From: Modicisalibacter luteus DSM 23508
Lineage (GTDB): Bacteria; Pseudomonadota; Gammaproteobacteria; Pseudomonadales; Halomonadaceae
Reading direction: 5' to 3'
NCBI RefSeq assembly: GCF_000378505.1
Contig: NZ_KB899995.1
Location: 212,641-276,640, forward strand
DNA: 64,000 nucleotides
The position numbers and the translations under genes are program-made. Below are positions 15,959-24,671 of this stretch, in pieces; the first letter of the stretch is position 1, and every line of letters begins with the position of its first letter. Below the pieces are notes generated by a model. It made no database searches and was not told the DNA's origin. It worked only from the letters and a program-made list of their open reading frames with translations.

Positions 15959-16903
15959 TTATTGCCTGAGCCATTGCCAATAGTCATGAAGTCCCTTTCT
16001 GATATCTACATAAACTGGTTGGAAACCCAGCTCGTCCCGGGCTAGCGAAATATCCAGTGGTGACCCGCGCACTACGAACGGCCCTGGACCCAGCTGCATG
16101 TTGCTCGGCTTGCCCAGGAGCTGTTCGACTTCATCGACGATAGCCTGATGATCCACCGTCACGCCACTGGAGATATTGAAATGTCTCGCTTGGACGGTCT
16201 CTTTTTCGAACAGCAACACGATGCCTCTCGCAGTGTCGTGGACGTGCGTCCAGTCCAGGGCCTGGTCCCTCCCGTTGGGCGCCTGAACATCACTGAGCCC
16301 TTCGAGCGGCCCGAATAACGCCTGATAAACCTGATGCATATGCGACGGTCGCTTGCCGGGCCCGTAGACGAAGAAAAGACGTGCATGACGGATATCCATG
16401 CCGTAGGTCTCAGTGTACTGGTCGCCGAAAAGCTCACCGGAGATCTTGGTGGCACCGTAAAGGTCTGTGGCCTTGTAGGGAGTCGTTTCATGCTGAGGGC
16501 CTGAAGCATCGCCGTAGACGGCACCCGAACTCATGTTGACGATCTTGCGAATGCCGAGGATGCGGCAGGTCTCATAGACGTTGAGCGTCCCCAGCGTGTT
16601 GATAGAAATGTTGCGGAAAGGACGTTGTTGGAAGCTGGGGCCGGCAATGACCGAGACGCCATGAATGACTCCCTCGAGTTCGTCGCGGTAGGCCAATAAC
16701 GTCTCGAACAGGGTGTGGTAATCCAGCACATCGATTGCTTCCAGTACCAGCTTGTCGCGCACCGCTTCTAGGTAATCCAATCCCAGGCTGTCGAATTGCT
16801 TCGCCGCCATGTCGCATATGATGACTTTCTTGCCCTGGCTGGCCAGCATCTGGGCTACCCAAGAACCTACATGACCCAGGCCACCCGTAATCAATACCGC
16901 CAT
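15959..16903 (-). CDS. SDR-family NAD-dependent epimerase/dehydratase
   Basis: Extended short-chain dehydrogenase, 314 residues. The N-terminal dinucleotide motif is GGLGHVGSW and the catalytic YGATK lies near residue 150, preceded by NMSSGAVYG. The fold suits a nucleotide-sugar epimerase or a sugar-acid dehydrogenase. It lies 65 bases behind the TRAP large subunit on the same strand, so it may act on the imported compound, more in keeping with oxidation of an aldonate-type acid. The exact substrate is not recognisable. Confidence 0.85.
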   Translation of the reverse strand: MAVLITGGLGHVGSWVAQMLASQGKKVIICDMAAKQFDSLGLDYLEAVRDKLVLEAIDVLDYHTLFETLLAYRDELEGVIHGVSVIAGPSFQQRPFRNISINTLGTLNVYETCRILGIRKIVNMSSGAVYGDASGPQHETTPYKATDLYGATKISGELFGDQYTETYGMDIRHARLFFVYGPGKRPSHMHQVYQALFGPLEGLSDVQAPNGRDQALDWTHVHDTARGIVLLFEKETVQARHFNISSGVTVDHQAIVDEVEQLLGKPSNMQLGPGPFVVRGSPLDISLARDELGFQPVYVDIRKGLHDYWQWLRQ

Positions 16904-16968
16904 GGTGTGTCTCCTTCATGATGAGTCCCGAAGAACATTTGGCCTTGCGTGTTCGGTTTGCTCCCTTG

Positions 16969-18261
16969 CTATCGCAGCACCAGATCCGGCAAGAACATGA
17001 CGATCGACGGGAAGCAGGTGATCAGGATCAGTACCGCCAGCAGTGGAATGTAGAAGGGCAGCGTGGCCCGGATCAGATCCATAAGCGGCAGGTTGGTGAT
17101 CTTCTGGATGGTGAACAGGACGGTGCCTACCGGTGGTGTAATCAGCCCGATCATCAGGTTGAAGATCATCAGCACACCAAAGTGCACCGGGTCGATACCG
17201 TATTGCACGACTACGGGAACCAGTAGCGGTGTTAGTAGGAACAGCGCCGGGACGGAGTCGACGAAGAGCCCGATCAAAAGGATGAACAGGCTCAGCAGCA
17301 GCAACAGCATCAATGGGTCGGTGATCGTGGCCAGCAGGAAGTCGGCGACCAGCGCCGTGACCTGATAGCGCGCCAGGACCCAACTGTAGAGGGCGCTGCC
17401 AGCAATGATCAGTAATAGCGCGGCGGTGTCGATGGCGGTGGCGCGCAGTATGTCGTAGAACTCACGCAGATTGATTGAGCGATAGACGCCAAACGAGATG
17501 ATCAGACAGTAGAGCAGCGCAACGACCGAGGCTTCAGTCGGCGTGAATAGGCCGGACAGGATGCCGACGATAATGATCAGCGGCGTCAGCATTGGCAGCA
17601 GGCCCCGCGACAGGGCTCGCAGGAATTCCTGCAAGGTGGCTCGGGCCCGGGTCGGATAGCCACGGCGATGGGAAATCACACCGACCATGATCATCAGTCC
17701 CAGCCCCATGAACAGGCCTGGCAGTATCGAACCCAGGAAGATGGCGGCGATCGAGGTGTTGGCCAGGGCGCCATAGATCACCGCAGGGATGCTTGGTGGG
17801 ATGATCGGGCCGATCGTGGCCGAGCTGGCAGTGACGGCGGCACTGAAATCCGTGGGGAAACCGTCGTCCTGCATCGCCTTGATCTCGACGGCGCCCAACC
17901 CTCCGGCATCGGCCACGGCCGAGCCGGACATGCCGGCAAATAGCATGCTGGCTAACACATTGACGTGACCCAGGCCGCCCTTGAAGTGACCTACGGCGCA
18001 GCGTGCGATGTCGAATACCCGATCGGAAATACCGGCGGCATTCATCAGCCGGCCAATCAGCAAAAAGGCCGGGATGGCCAACAGAGTGAAGCTATTCACT
18101 CCGTAGAGGGTGCGCTGGGCGATCATCTCGAGCGGGATGGCGTCGAAGCCACGGGTATAACCCAGCACCAAGGCTGATGAGGCAATCATCGCGAAGGCTA
18201 CCGGCAGCCCCAGCATCAGCAGACTGATCAGGCCTACGAACATGATGATGAAGACTTCCAT
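16969..18261 (-). CDS. TRAP transporter large permease (second system)
   Basis: DctM-type permease, 430 residues and about 12 membrane segments, with AIPAFLLIGRLMNAAG, MSGSAVADAGGLGAVEI, SSATIGPIIPPSI and GLITPPVGTVLFTI. The start MEVFIIMFVG at 18261 is two bases from the stop of the small-subunit gene. It is distinct from the DctM at 10490. Cargo unknown; the SDR enzyme and the LacI-type regulator point to a sugar acid. Confidence 0.9.
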   Translation of the reverse strand: MEVFIIMFVGLISLLMLGLPVAFAMIASSALVLGYTRGFDAIPLEMIAQRTLYGVNSFTLLAIPAFLLIGRLMNAAGISDRVFDIARCAVGHFKGGLGHVNVLASMLFAGMSGSAVADAGGLGAVEIKAMQDDGFPTDFSAAVTASSATIGPIIPPSIPAVIYGALANTSIAAIFLGSILPGLFMGLGLMIMVGVISHRRGYPTRARATLQEFLRALSRGLLPMLTPLIIIVGILSGLFTPTEASVVALLYCLIISFGVYRSINLREFYDILRATAIDTAALLLIIAGSALYSWVLARYQVTALVADFLLATITDPLMLLLLLSLFILLIGLFVDSVPALFLLTPLLVPVVVQYGIDPVHFGVLMIFNLMIGLITPPVGTVLFTIQKITNLPLMDLIRATLPFYIPLLAVLILITCFPSIVMFLPDLVLR

Positions 18262-18263
18262 GC

Positions 18264-18779
18264 TCAGTCGCTCCAGGGTTTGGCAGGGGGAGTGGCAGTC
18301 TTGCCACGGAGGTGGCGCTGACATTGGCTGGTCAGCAGGATCACCATCAGCAGAGCGGCAATGAACTGCACCAGATAGACGTACGAGAAGCTCATCTGGA
18401 ATGTGCTGGCAAACACGCCGGCGGTACGTTCCATCATGTTCCAGGCGCCCCCCATGATCATGATCAGCACCACAATCCCGATCAGATCGGCGAGGGCCGC
18501 GACGAGATGTGCGATCTTGGGAGGGAGCCGATCGGTCACGATCGTCACGCGGATATGTTCCTGATAGCGCAGCGCCAGCACGGAGCCGAGAAAGATTTCG
18601 GCGAGAAACAGGTAGCGCGACACCTCATCAGTCCACGGCACGGCGAGGCCCAGCGTATAGCGTGAAATGACTTGTATGGCCATGACCACGAGCATCAGGC
18701 AGAAGGCCGTGACCACGACGGTGGTCAGCAGGGACCAGAAGATAGCCAGCGCACTCGAGACGAAGGATCGGGGACTCAC
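18264..18779 (-). CDS. TRAP transporter small permease (second system)
   Basis: DctQ-type subunit, 171 residues with four helices and the conserved RYTLGLAVPWTDEVSRYL segment. The start is GTG, placed five bases after GGGAGG. It ends two bases before the large-subunit gene, so the two are tightly linked. A 12-bp hairpin lies directly upstream, between this gene and the binding-protein gene. Confidence 0.87.
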   Translation of the reverse strand: MSPRSFVSSALAIFWSLLTTVVVTAFCLMLVVMAIQVISRYTLGLAVPWTDEVSRYLFLAEIFLGSVLALRYQEHIRVTIVTDRLPPKIAHLVAALADLIGIVVLIMIMGGAWNMMERTAGVFASTFQMSFSYVYLVQFIAALLMVILLTSQCQRHLRGKTATPPAKPWSD

Positions 18780-18805
18780 GTGAACCTCCCTTGCGAAGGC
18801 GGATG

Positions 18806-18835
18806 GGCCCGCATCGCTCAGACGCGATGCGGGCC
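18806..18835 (-). other. Intercistronic 12-bp hairpin between dctP-like and dctQ-like genes
   Basis: Perfect inverted repeat GGCCCGCATCGC (18806-18817)/GCGATGCGGGCC (18824-18835) with a 6-base loop, nine bases after the binding-protein stop. It has no T-run. It matches in place, though not in sequence, the hairpins of the malonate TRAP operon, and probably raises the relative level of the binding protein. Confidence 0.65.
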
Positions 18836-18844
18836 GGTACGAGG

Positions 18845-19822
18845 CTACTGGTTGAGCAGCGACATGACGTAGTCGCGCACGGCGGGGTCGTAGCCTTGGG
18901 CGATTTCCTCGACGGCCGGCTTGGCCGCTTCGCGGAAGGCCGCGACATCCGGCTCGACGACCTCCATGCCCTCATCCTTCAGCTTCTGGTACACCTCTTC
19001 CTGGCCTTGAGCGACGAGGTCGTTGCCCCACTGGGTGGCCTCATCGATGGCCGAGAGCAGCATGTCGCGGTTCTCTTCGGACAGGCCCTGGTAGAAGTCC
19101 TCGTTCATTAACCAATGGAAGAAGGAGTACACGTGTTCCGTACGATTGATGTAGTCCTGCACCTCATGCAGCTTGCCGGCATAGATCAGGTCGACCGGGT
19201 TTTCCTGCATCTCGATCACGCCCGTCTGCAGCGAGGTGTACACTTCCGGCCAAGCGATGGGACTGGGCAGGGCGCCTATCTGCTCCCAGACCTTCACCCA
19301 AGGCGCGATTTCCGGGACACGCATACGCACACCCTGGATATCCTCGGGTGACTTCACTGGCATGTTGGAGGTCAGGTTGCGCGGGTTGCGTGCCGACAGG
19401 CCTACCAAGCGCATGTTGCCGTTGGCCACGAGTTGCTTGTTGATGGCTTCCCCAGTTTCGCCTTCATAAACCTGGCGGGCTTCGTCACTCGAGTCGTAGA
19501 CGAAGGGCAGGTCGGCGGCCGCGAACTTGGGAGCATAAAGTGTCATGGGCATGGAGCCGCCCAGGGCGATGTCATATTCCCCGTAGCTGACGCCTTCCAG
19601 ATGGTCGCGTTCGCCACCGACTTCGGTGCCGAGCAGAGTGACGCTCATCTCACCGTCCGTCTGCTCCTCGATTGACTGTTTCAGGCGTTCGCCAACCTTG
19701 AACATGGCATGTGCCGGGTCAACGTGAATGGCGATGGCGATTTCCTGGGCAGAGGCGGACATGGCCACCCCCAACGTCATCACACTGGCAAGTACGAATT
19801 TTTTGGTGGTTGTTATCTTCAT
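18845..19822 (-). CDS. TRAP transporter substrate-binding protein (second system)
   Basis: Periplasmic DctP-family receptor, 325 residues. The signal peptide begins MKITTTKKFVLASVMTL and is probably cleaved after SASA near residue 24. The mature protein shows ALGGSMPMTLYAPKF, a RMRVPEIAPWVKVWEQIG domain with the arginine that usually binds the substrate carboxylate, and SLQTGVIEMQENP. The start at 19822 follows GGAGATAG; an in-frame extension upstream is rejected because it would bury the signal peptide. First gene of the operon, opposite a LacI regulator. Confidence 0.9.
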   Translation of the reverse strand: MKITTTKKFVLASVMTLGVAMSASAQEIAIAIHVDPAHAMFKVGERLKQSIEEQTDGEMSVTLLGTEVGGERDHLEGVSYGEYDIALGGSMPMTLYAPKFAAADLPFVYDSSDEARQVYEGETGEAINKQLVANGNMRLVGLSARNPRNLTSNMPVKSPEDIQGVRMRVPEIAPWVKVWEQIGALPSPIAWPEVYTSLQTGVIEMQENPVDLIYAGKLHEVQDYINRTEHVYSFFHWLMNEDFYQGLSEENRDMLLSAIDEATQWGNDLVAQGQEEVYQKLKDEGMEVVEPDVAAFREAAKPAVEEIAQGYDPAVRDYVMSLLNQ

Positions 19823-19988
19823 GTGGGCTATCTCCAGGTGCTTTGGCAGGCTAGGGACCGCAGGGAGCGGTCTTGGTGACATGAGTCGCCGATAGAGGAG
19901 ATTCAGGGGCTGGCATGGCGTCCTCCTGTCTCTTGTTGTTGTCGGTACGACGACGGGGAGAGGCACTAGGAAAAAGCTAGCAGGGCAT

Positions 19989-20025
19989 TTTTGGTAGCGC
20001 TACCAAAACGATGGTAGCGCTACCA
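19989..20025. promoter_or_regulatory. Tandem LacI-type operators
   Basis: A perfect 20-bp palindrome at 19989-20008 (core TGGTAGCGCTACCA) and a second copy of the 14-bp core at 20012-20025, with centres 20 bp apart, about two helical turns. The central CG and even symmetry are typical of LacI-family operators. They lie between the divergent LacI regulator and the TRAP operon and are probably bound by that regulator. Confidence 0.85.
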
Positions 20026-20083
20026 AAACTTTAGTCGTAGGGTACACTGCGACATGCATGGATGAGCGAGGACGAAACAGCCC

Positions 20084-21121
20084 ATGGGAAAAACAGAACG
20101 CGGCCGCCGACGCCACAAGGGAGTGGGGCGCGTGACGCTGGGCGACGTTGCCAAGCATGCCGGCGTGGCGCCGATTACCGTCTCGCGGGTAATGAACAAC
20201 CCAGACCAGGTCTCGGAGAAATTGCGCAAGCGTGTCGAGCAGGCCGTGGATGCGCTGGGCTATGTGCCCAACCTGATCGCCGGTGGCCTCGCCTCGGCAG
20301 GCACCCGGGTGATCCCGGTGATTGTGCCCTCGCTGTCGATTCTGACCTACATCGACGTGATCCATGGCATCCAACAAACCCTGGAAGATACCGGCTACCA
20401 ACTGTTGCTGGGCTCGACCGACTTCGATCTGGATCGCGAGGCGGCCCTGATCGACACGGTCTTGGGCTATTCACCGTCAGGCATCATCATTGCCGGGCTA
20501 CGTCATCGCGAGCGGGCGATCCAGCGTCTCGAGGCGTGCCAGCGCCCGGTGGTCGAAATCATGGAATATGGCGCGTCCTGCATCGATAGCAATGTCGGTG
20601 TCGACAACGCCGAGGTGGGGCGCTGCATGGCCCGGCATCTCGTCGAACGGGGCTATCGTCGCATCGCCTACGTGGGGTCGCGCATGGACCGGGACTATCG
20701 GACCATCCAGCGCTACGAGGGCCATCGCGAGATGCTGGAGTTGGCAGGCATCGATGGCAGTCGCTTGTTACAGAATGACGAGGCGGCTTCCTACAAGACC
20801 GGAGGCAGGCTGTTCATGGAAGCCATGGCGAGCTACCCGGATCTCGACGCTATTCACTTCACCAATGACAACCTGGCGGCCGGCGCCATCCTGGAGGCCA
20901 ACCGGCGGGGTATACGGGTGCCCGACGATATCGCCGTTGCCGGTTATCTGGGCCTGCCGCTCAGTGAATGCCTGACGCCTGCGCTGACCACGGTATCGGT
21001 GCCGCGCTTCGAGATGGGCGTCCAGGCGGCCAAGTTTCTGCTGGCACGCCTGGATGGGGAGCAGGGCGAGGCATTACGCTGCGATATCGGCTTCGAACTG
21101 ATCGTGCGGGACAGCACATAA
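20084..21121 (+). CDS. LacI-family transcriptional regulator
   Basis: 345 residues. The N-terminal helix-turn-helix and hinge helix (VTLGDVAKHAGVAPITVSRV to NLIAGGLAS, residues 17-70) are followed by a periplasmic-binding-protein-like sensor domain. It resembles gluconate-operon repressors (GntR of the LacI family), which fits a sugar-acid cargo for the divergent TRAP operon. The start MGKTERGRRR gives a basic N-terminal arm. Two operators lie 60-95 bases upstream, so it probably represses its own gene too. Confidence 0.9.
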   Translation: MGKTERGRRRHKGVGRVTLGDVAKHAGVAPITVSRVMNNPDQVSEKLRKRVEQAVDALGYVPNLIAGGLASAGTRVIPVIVPSLSILTYIDVIHGIQQTLEDTGYQLLLGSTDFDLDREAALIDTVLGYSPSGIIIAGLRHRERAIQRLEACQRPVVEIMEYGASCIDSNVGVDNAEVGRCMARHLVERGYRRIAYVGSRMDRDYRTIQRYEGHREMLELAGIDGSRLLQNDEAASYKTGGRLFMEAMASYPDLDAIHFTNDNLAAGAILEANRRGIRVPDDIAVAGYLGLPLSECLTPALTTVSVPRFEMGVQAAKFLLARLDGEQGEALRCDIGFELIVRDST

Positions 21122-21152
21122 CGCCTCGACCTCTCAGACCTCACTACCATCC

Positions 21153-21383
21153 TCAATCATCCAAATTGACATCGTCTTCGTCGGTCATGGCTCCCGTGGC
21201 CGCGCCGGCGCCTGCGCCCAATACAGCGCCTTTGGTCATGCTGCCGCCGGTTACGGCAGCCGCACCCGCTCCGGCGGCGGCGCCAATGCCCGCGCCGCTC
21301 AGGGCCCTGTCCTTGGTGGTCGAGCCGCAGCCGGCCAGGCCGAGCAGCAGCGCGATGATTAGGCCCAGCATCATGGTACGCAT
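21153..21383 (-). CDS. Small glycine-zipper lipoprotein
   Basis: 76-residue precursor with a lipoprotein signal: MRTMMLGLIIALLLGLAGC, where the lipobox LAGC marks acylation at Cys19. The mature part is a glycine/alanine-rich stretch (GAGIGAAAGAGAAAVTGG) of glycine-zipper type, and it ends in an acidic tail (DEDDVNLDD). The start at 21383 follows AAGGAG; a longer in-frame start would ruin the signal peptide. Related small lipoproteins are envelope-associated with poorly known roles. Confidence 0.8.
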   Translation of the reverse strand: MRTMMLGLIIALLLGLAGCGSTTKDRALSGAGIGAAAGAGAAAVTGGSMTKGAVLGAGAGAATGAMTDEDDVNLDD

Positions 21384-21452
21384 GGTTTGTCTCCTTGCCT
21401 GGCGTGTCATACCAATATCAGCGTAGAGCACAGCCGCACAAAGCGGCGAGAC

Positions 21453-22082
21453 TTACACAGGCTGGCGTAGACGCAACAGCGAAACACCGAGGCCGATGAA
21501 GGCGCTGCCCACGAAGCGATTGACCCAGCGCGCCTGCTTCGCGGAGCCAAGCCAGCGGGCAATCTGCCTGGCCAGGCTGCCATAGGTCATCAGCGTGACG
21601 AACGACAGCGCCATGAAAGTACCAACCATGAGGGTGAATTGCGGTACGAGCGGTAACTGAGGATCAAGAAACTGCGGGAACAGGGCGGTGAAGAACAGGA
21701 TTGCCTTGGGGTTGCTGATGGCGACTAACAGCCCCTCGCTGAAGACGCGAGCTCGAGCGCGGCCGTGTGTCGGTGCGGTGGGGCGAGTAACGACCAGGCT
21801 CGGTTGACGCCACTGGCGCACGCCGAGGTAAATCAGGTAACCGGCGCCACACAGCTTGAGTGCTGTAAACAGCACTTCAGAGGTAGTCAGCACGACACCC
21901 AGGCCCAGCACGGCGGCGCTGGCGAGCAACAGCAGGCCGCTGATGTTGCCCAGCGACGAGAGCGCCACGCGACGCATGCCGCCGGCCATGCCGTTGCGTA
22001 CCGCCACCAGAAAGGCCGGGCCGGGGCTGAGGATACTGACCGCAGCGATGGCTACGAAAAGCAACCAGGTCGTGAGAGCCAT
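21453..22082 (-). CDS. LysE/RhtB-family amino-acid exporter
   Basis: 209 residues, about six membrane helices. Family features are the N-terminal SPGPAFLVAVRNGMAGG, then GYLIYLGVRQWR and SNPKAILFFTALFPQF. Members export amino acids such as threonine, homoserine or lysine from the cytoplasm. It is transcribed toward the lipoprotein gene and stands 81 bases from the MFS gene upstream. The substrate is not determinable. Confidence 0.9.
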   Translation of the reverse strand: MALTTWLLFVAIAAVSILSPGPAFLVAVRNGMAGGMRRVALSSLGNISGLLLLASAAVLGLGVVLTTSEVLFTALKLCGAGYLIYLGVRQWRQPSLVVTRPTAPTHGRARARVFSEGLLVAISNPKAILFFTALFPQFLDPQLPLVPQFTLMVGTFMALSFVTLMTYGSLARQIARWLGSAKQARWVNRFVGSAFIGLGVSLLRLRQPV

Positions 22083-22163
22083 GCGTCTTCCCTGAAAGCT
22101 GGTAAGAGGAGAAATACTTTGAGCCAGGCCTCGTCGCTTGTCTAGGCGCGACGGGTGTCAAAC

Positions 22164-23384
22164 TCACTCGGCTGGATCCGGACGAGAGGCCGAGCCGCTG
22201 GCCGGTACGCGGTTGGTACTGCCAAGCTGCACTATCAGGGCCAGAGCCACAAAAGGCAGTAGGCCGACATTGACTGCTGTCCAGCCCAGTGTCGTCACCA
22301 GGGCCCCCGAGGCGAACGACATGACGGCGGCGACGCTACCGTTGCTCAACTCCATCAAGCCTTGGGCGCTGGCACGTTCAGCGAGCGTATGCCCACGCCC
22401 CAGCAGGGTGATGCCGGCGACTAGCATCAGGTTCCATCCGACCCCCAGCAGGCAACTGCTCAGCAGGAAGTGTGCCCAATCCAGGCCCGCCAAGGCGATG
22501 GCGGCACTGCACGCCAGTAGGCATGCCCCAATGCAGGCGACCCGGCGACTGCCCAGGCGATCGGTGAGCGGGCCGGCGATGAATGCCGGCAGGAACATGC
22601 CGAGCATGTGCCATTGGATGACCTGACCACTGGCATCGAGGCTTAGCCCATGCAGGCTCATGGCCAGCGGTGTCGCATTCATGACCAGAATCATCAAGCC
22701 ATGGCCGATGGCCGTGGTCAGGATGGCTGCCCGGACAATGGGCCGGCTCAACAATTGGCGCCTTGATACGCGAGGCGCCGAGGTGGCAGAGGAGACAGAG
22801 GAGACAGAGGAGACAGGGTTGCCCGGAATGCCACTGAGAATGCCTAGGGCAATCAATGCCAAGATTGCGATCAACAGGTAGGCGCCGAGATAGGGCGTGG
22901 CCAGCGCATGGCGCGACAGCGAGCCCAGAGAGGGTGCGATGAGTGCGGCAACGACACCGCCACCGATCACGTAAGCCGTTGCCCGCCCTTGGAAGGCGAC
23001 ATCTACTGACTCGACGGCGGCGAAGCGGTAATACATGGCCGAGGCTTGGTAGATCCCCAGCGTCATGCTTCCCAGGCACAGCAGAAGAAAGCTGGCCTGC
23101 CCGATACCCAGCGCGCAAATGAGCCCGCCGATGACACCCGCGAGCGCACCGAACTGAAAGCCCCGGCGACGCCCTTGGCGTTGCATCAGTTGCGAAAGGG
23201 GCTGAATGGCGAGCAGATTGCCCAGCATCAGCAGGGCGAGCGGCAGGGTAGCCAGGCTCTCTCGCGGGGCTAGGGCCAGCCCGGCGAGAGAAGTCAGCAG
23301 AATGCCGATCATGGCGCAGGACCAATAGAGCGCCTGAGCGAGGAACAGGCGCAGAATTGGTGGATGGCGTAGCAATAATGACAT
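22164..23384 (-). CDS. MFS transporter
   Basis: Twelve-helix major facilitator protein, 406 residues. The start MSLLLRHPPILRLFL at 23384 is chosen because the first helix begins there; the frame is open further upstream but that part is polar and low in confidence. An SSV repeat (NPVSSVSSVSSATSAP) forms the central loop between helices 6 and 7. It follows the GlxA-type regulator by 59 bases on the same strand and is probably regulated with it. An uptake or efflux substrate cannot be named. Confidence 0.87.
   Translation of the reverse strand: MSLLLRHPPILRLFLAQALYWSCAMIGILLTSLAGLALAPRESLATLPLALLMLGNLLAIQPLSQLMQRQGRRRGFQFGALAGVIGGLICALGIGQASFLLLCLGSMTLGIYQASAMYYRFAAVESVDVAFQGRATAYVIGGGVVAALIAPSLGSLSRHALATPYLGAYLLIAILALIALGILSGIPGNPVSSVSSVSSATSAPRVSRRQLLSRPIVRAAILTTAIGHGLMILVMNATPLAMSLHGLSLDASGQVIQWHMLGMFLPAFIAGPLTDRLGSRRVACIGACLLACSAAIALAGLDWAHFLLSSCLLGVGWNLMLVAGITLLGRGHTLAERASAQGLMELSNGSVAAVMSFASGALVTTLGWTAVNVGLLPFVALALIVQLGSTNRVPASGSASRPDPAE
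22792..22818. repeat. Short in-frame 9-bp tandem repeat in the MFS gene
   Basis: GAGACAGAG occurs at 22792-22800 and 22801-22809, with a third near-copy at 22810-22818. It encodes repeated Val-Ser-Ser in the central cytoplasmic loop of the transporter. Copy number could vary without breaking the frame. Confidence 0.75.
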
Positions 23385-23443
23385 GGCGGAAGGCTCCAGG
23401 CAGAGGCGATAGAGACGAGAGCGATACCCCAACGCGACAGGCG

Positions 23444-24433
23444 TCAGCCGAAACGTTCGATGAAAGCCTGGGGGCTGATCGCGTGGTGTTTCTGAAACGT
23501 GCGTCGCAAGTTTTCCGGGTGCCCGAAGCCGGTCAGTCGCGCCACGCTGGCCACCGAGGCCTGGGCGCCGAGCAGCAGGCTGCGTGCGGCCTCGAGACGT
23601 ACCCGCTCTACGTATTGTCCGGGGGCCATGCCGACGTCTTGCTTGAACAGACGACACAGCGTGCGTGTCGACAGGTTGGCGCGCTCGGCCAGTGCCTCAA
23701 TGGACAGGTCTTCTGAAAGATGCGCAGGAATCCAGTTCAGTAGCCCGGCCAGACGCTGTGAACCGTTGGCGGATAAGATCAGCAGGGGGCTGAATTGCGC
23801 CTGCCCGCCTGGGCGGTGCAGGAACATCACCAAGCGCTGAGCGACCGCCAGAGCCAAGGGGCGGCCGAGATCCGCCTCGACCAGAGCCAGTGCCAGGTCG
23901 ATACCCGCCGTTACACCGGCCGAGGTAAATAAGTGGGCAGCATCGGCGACGTTCGGGTCGTAGGTATGTAAGCGATCCCCCTGAACTTGGACGGATGGAT
24001 ATTCGTCGGCAAGAGTTTCCAAGTCTGCCCAGTGGGTAGTGGCCTGGCGGCCATTCAGCAAGCCAGCTTCGGCCAACAGTAGAGCCCCCGAGCAGACCGA
24101 GCCAAGGCGGCGTATCCTGGGCTCGACGGCACGCAGCCAGGCGACCAGTGCCGTGTCGCGACGCTGTGCATCGACGCCCTGGCCGCCCGGCACCAGCAGG
24201 GTGTCGAGCGTGCCGCCATCTATCGCCTGCCAGCTTTCATCGGCATGCAGTCTGATACCGCTGGATGTGGCTATCGGCCCCGCGCGCTTGCCAACCAGCA
24301 GCAGGCGATACAGGGGCGGCAGGCCTAGCCGTTCGCGTTCGACATTGGCCGAGGCGAAGACCTGCATGGGGCCGGTCACGTCCAGGCTCATCACATCGGG
24401 GTAAAGCAGGCAGGCAATGGTGCGGGTGAGCAT
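23444..24433 (-). CDS. GlxA-family AraC-type transcriptional regulator
   Basis: 329 residues in two domains: an N-terminal DJ-1/PfpI (class I glutamine amidotransferase-like) domain to about residue 190, with the elbow cysteine in GSVCSGALLLAEAG, and a C-terminal AraC double helix-turn-helix (residues ~225-325) with LSTRTLCRLFKQDVGMAPGQYV and FGHPENLRRTFQKHH. Regulators of this type often control catabolism of quaternary amines or of cyanide/isocyanide compounds. Likely controls the MFS gene behind it. Confidence 0.88.
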   Translation of the reverse strand: MLTRTIACLLYPDVMSLDVTGPMQVFASANVERERLGLPPLYRLLLVGKRAGPIATSSGIRLHADESWQAIDGGTLDTLLVPGGQGVDAQRRDTALVAWLRAVEPRIRRLGSVCSGALLLAEAGLLNGRQATTHWADLETLADEYPSVQVQGDRLHTYDPNVADAAHLFTSAGVTAGIDLALALVEADLGRPLALAVAQRLVMFLHRPGGQAQFSPLLILSANGSQRLAGLLNWIPAHLSEDLSIEALAERANLSTRTLCRLFKQDVGMAPGQYVERVRLEAARSLLLGAQASVASVARLTGFGHPENLRRTFQKHHAISPQAFIERFG

Positions 24434-24671
24434 CGGTACGCTCCGTCAGGCAGGTATCGCCAGTCTGGGCTTGCCCAGGAATTGGCACAATGACAAAAGC
24501 CCCACATTTCTTGCCAGATGGCAGCGACTCGGATCGATACCCCTTGTCGCCGTTGTCGGATGGCCCGTTTGCCGAGGTCGGCGGGGGTAGCTAGGCTGAT
24601 TCTGGCTATATGACGATGCAGCGACGTCGTCATCCTCTTACGCCATACGTTTTCGACAGGAGGTTGAAACC

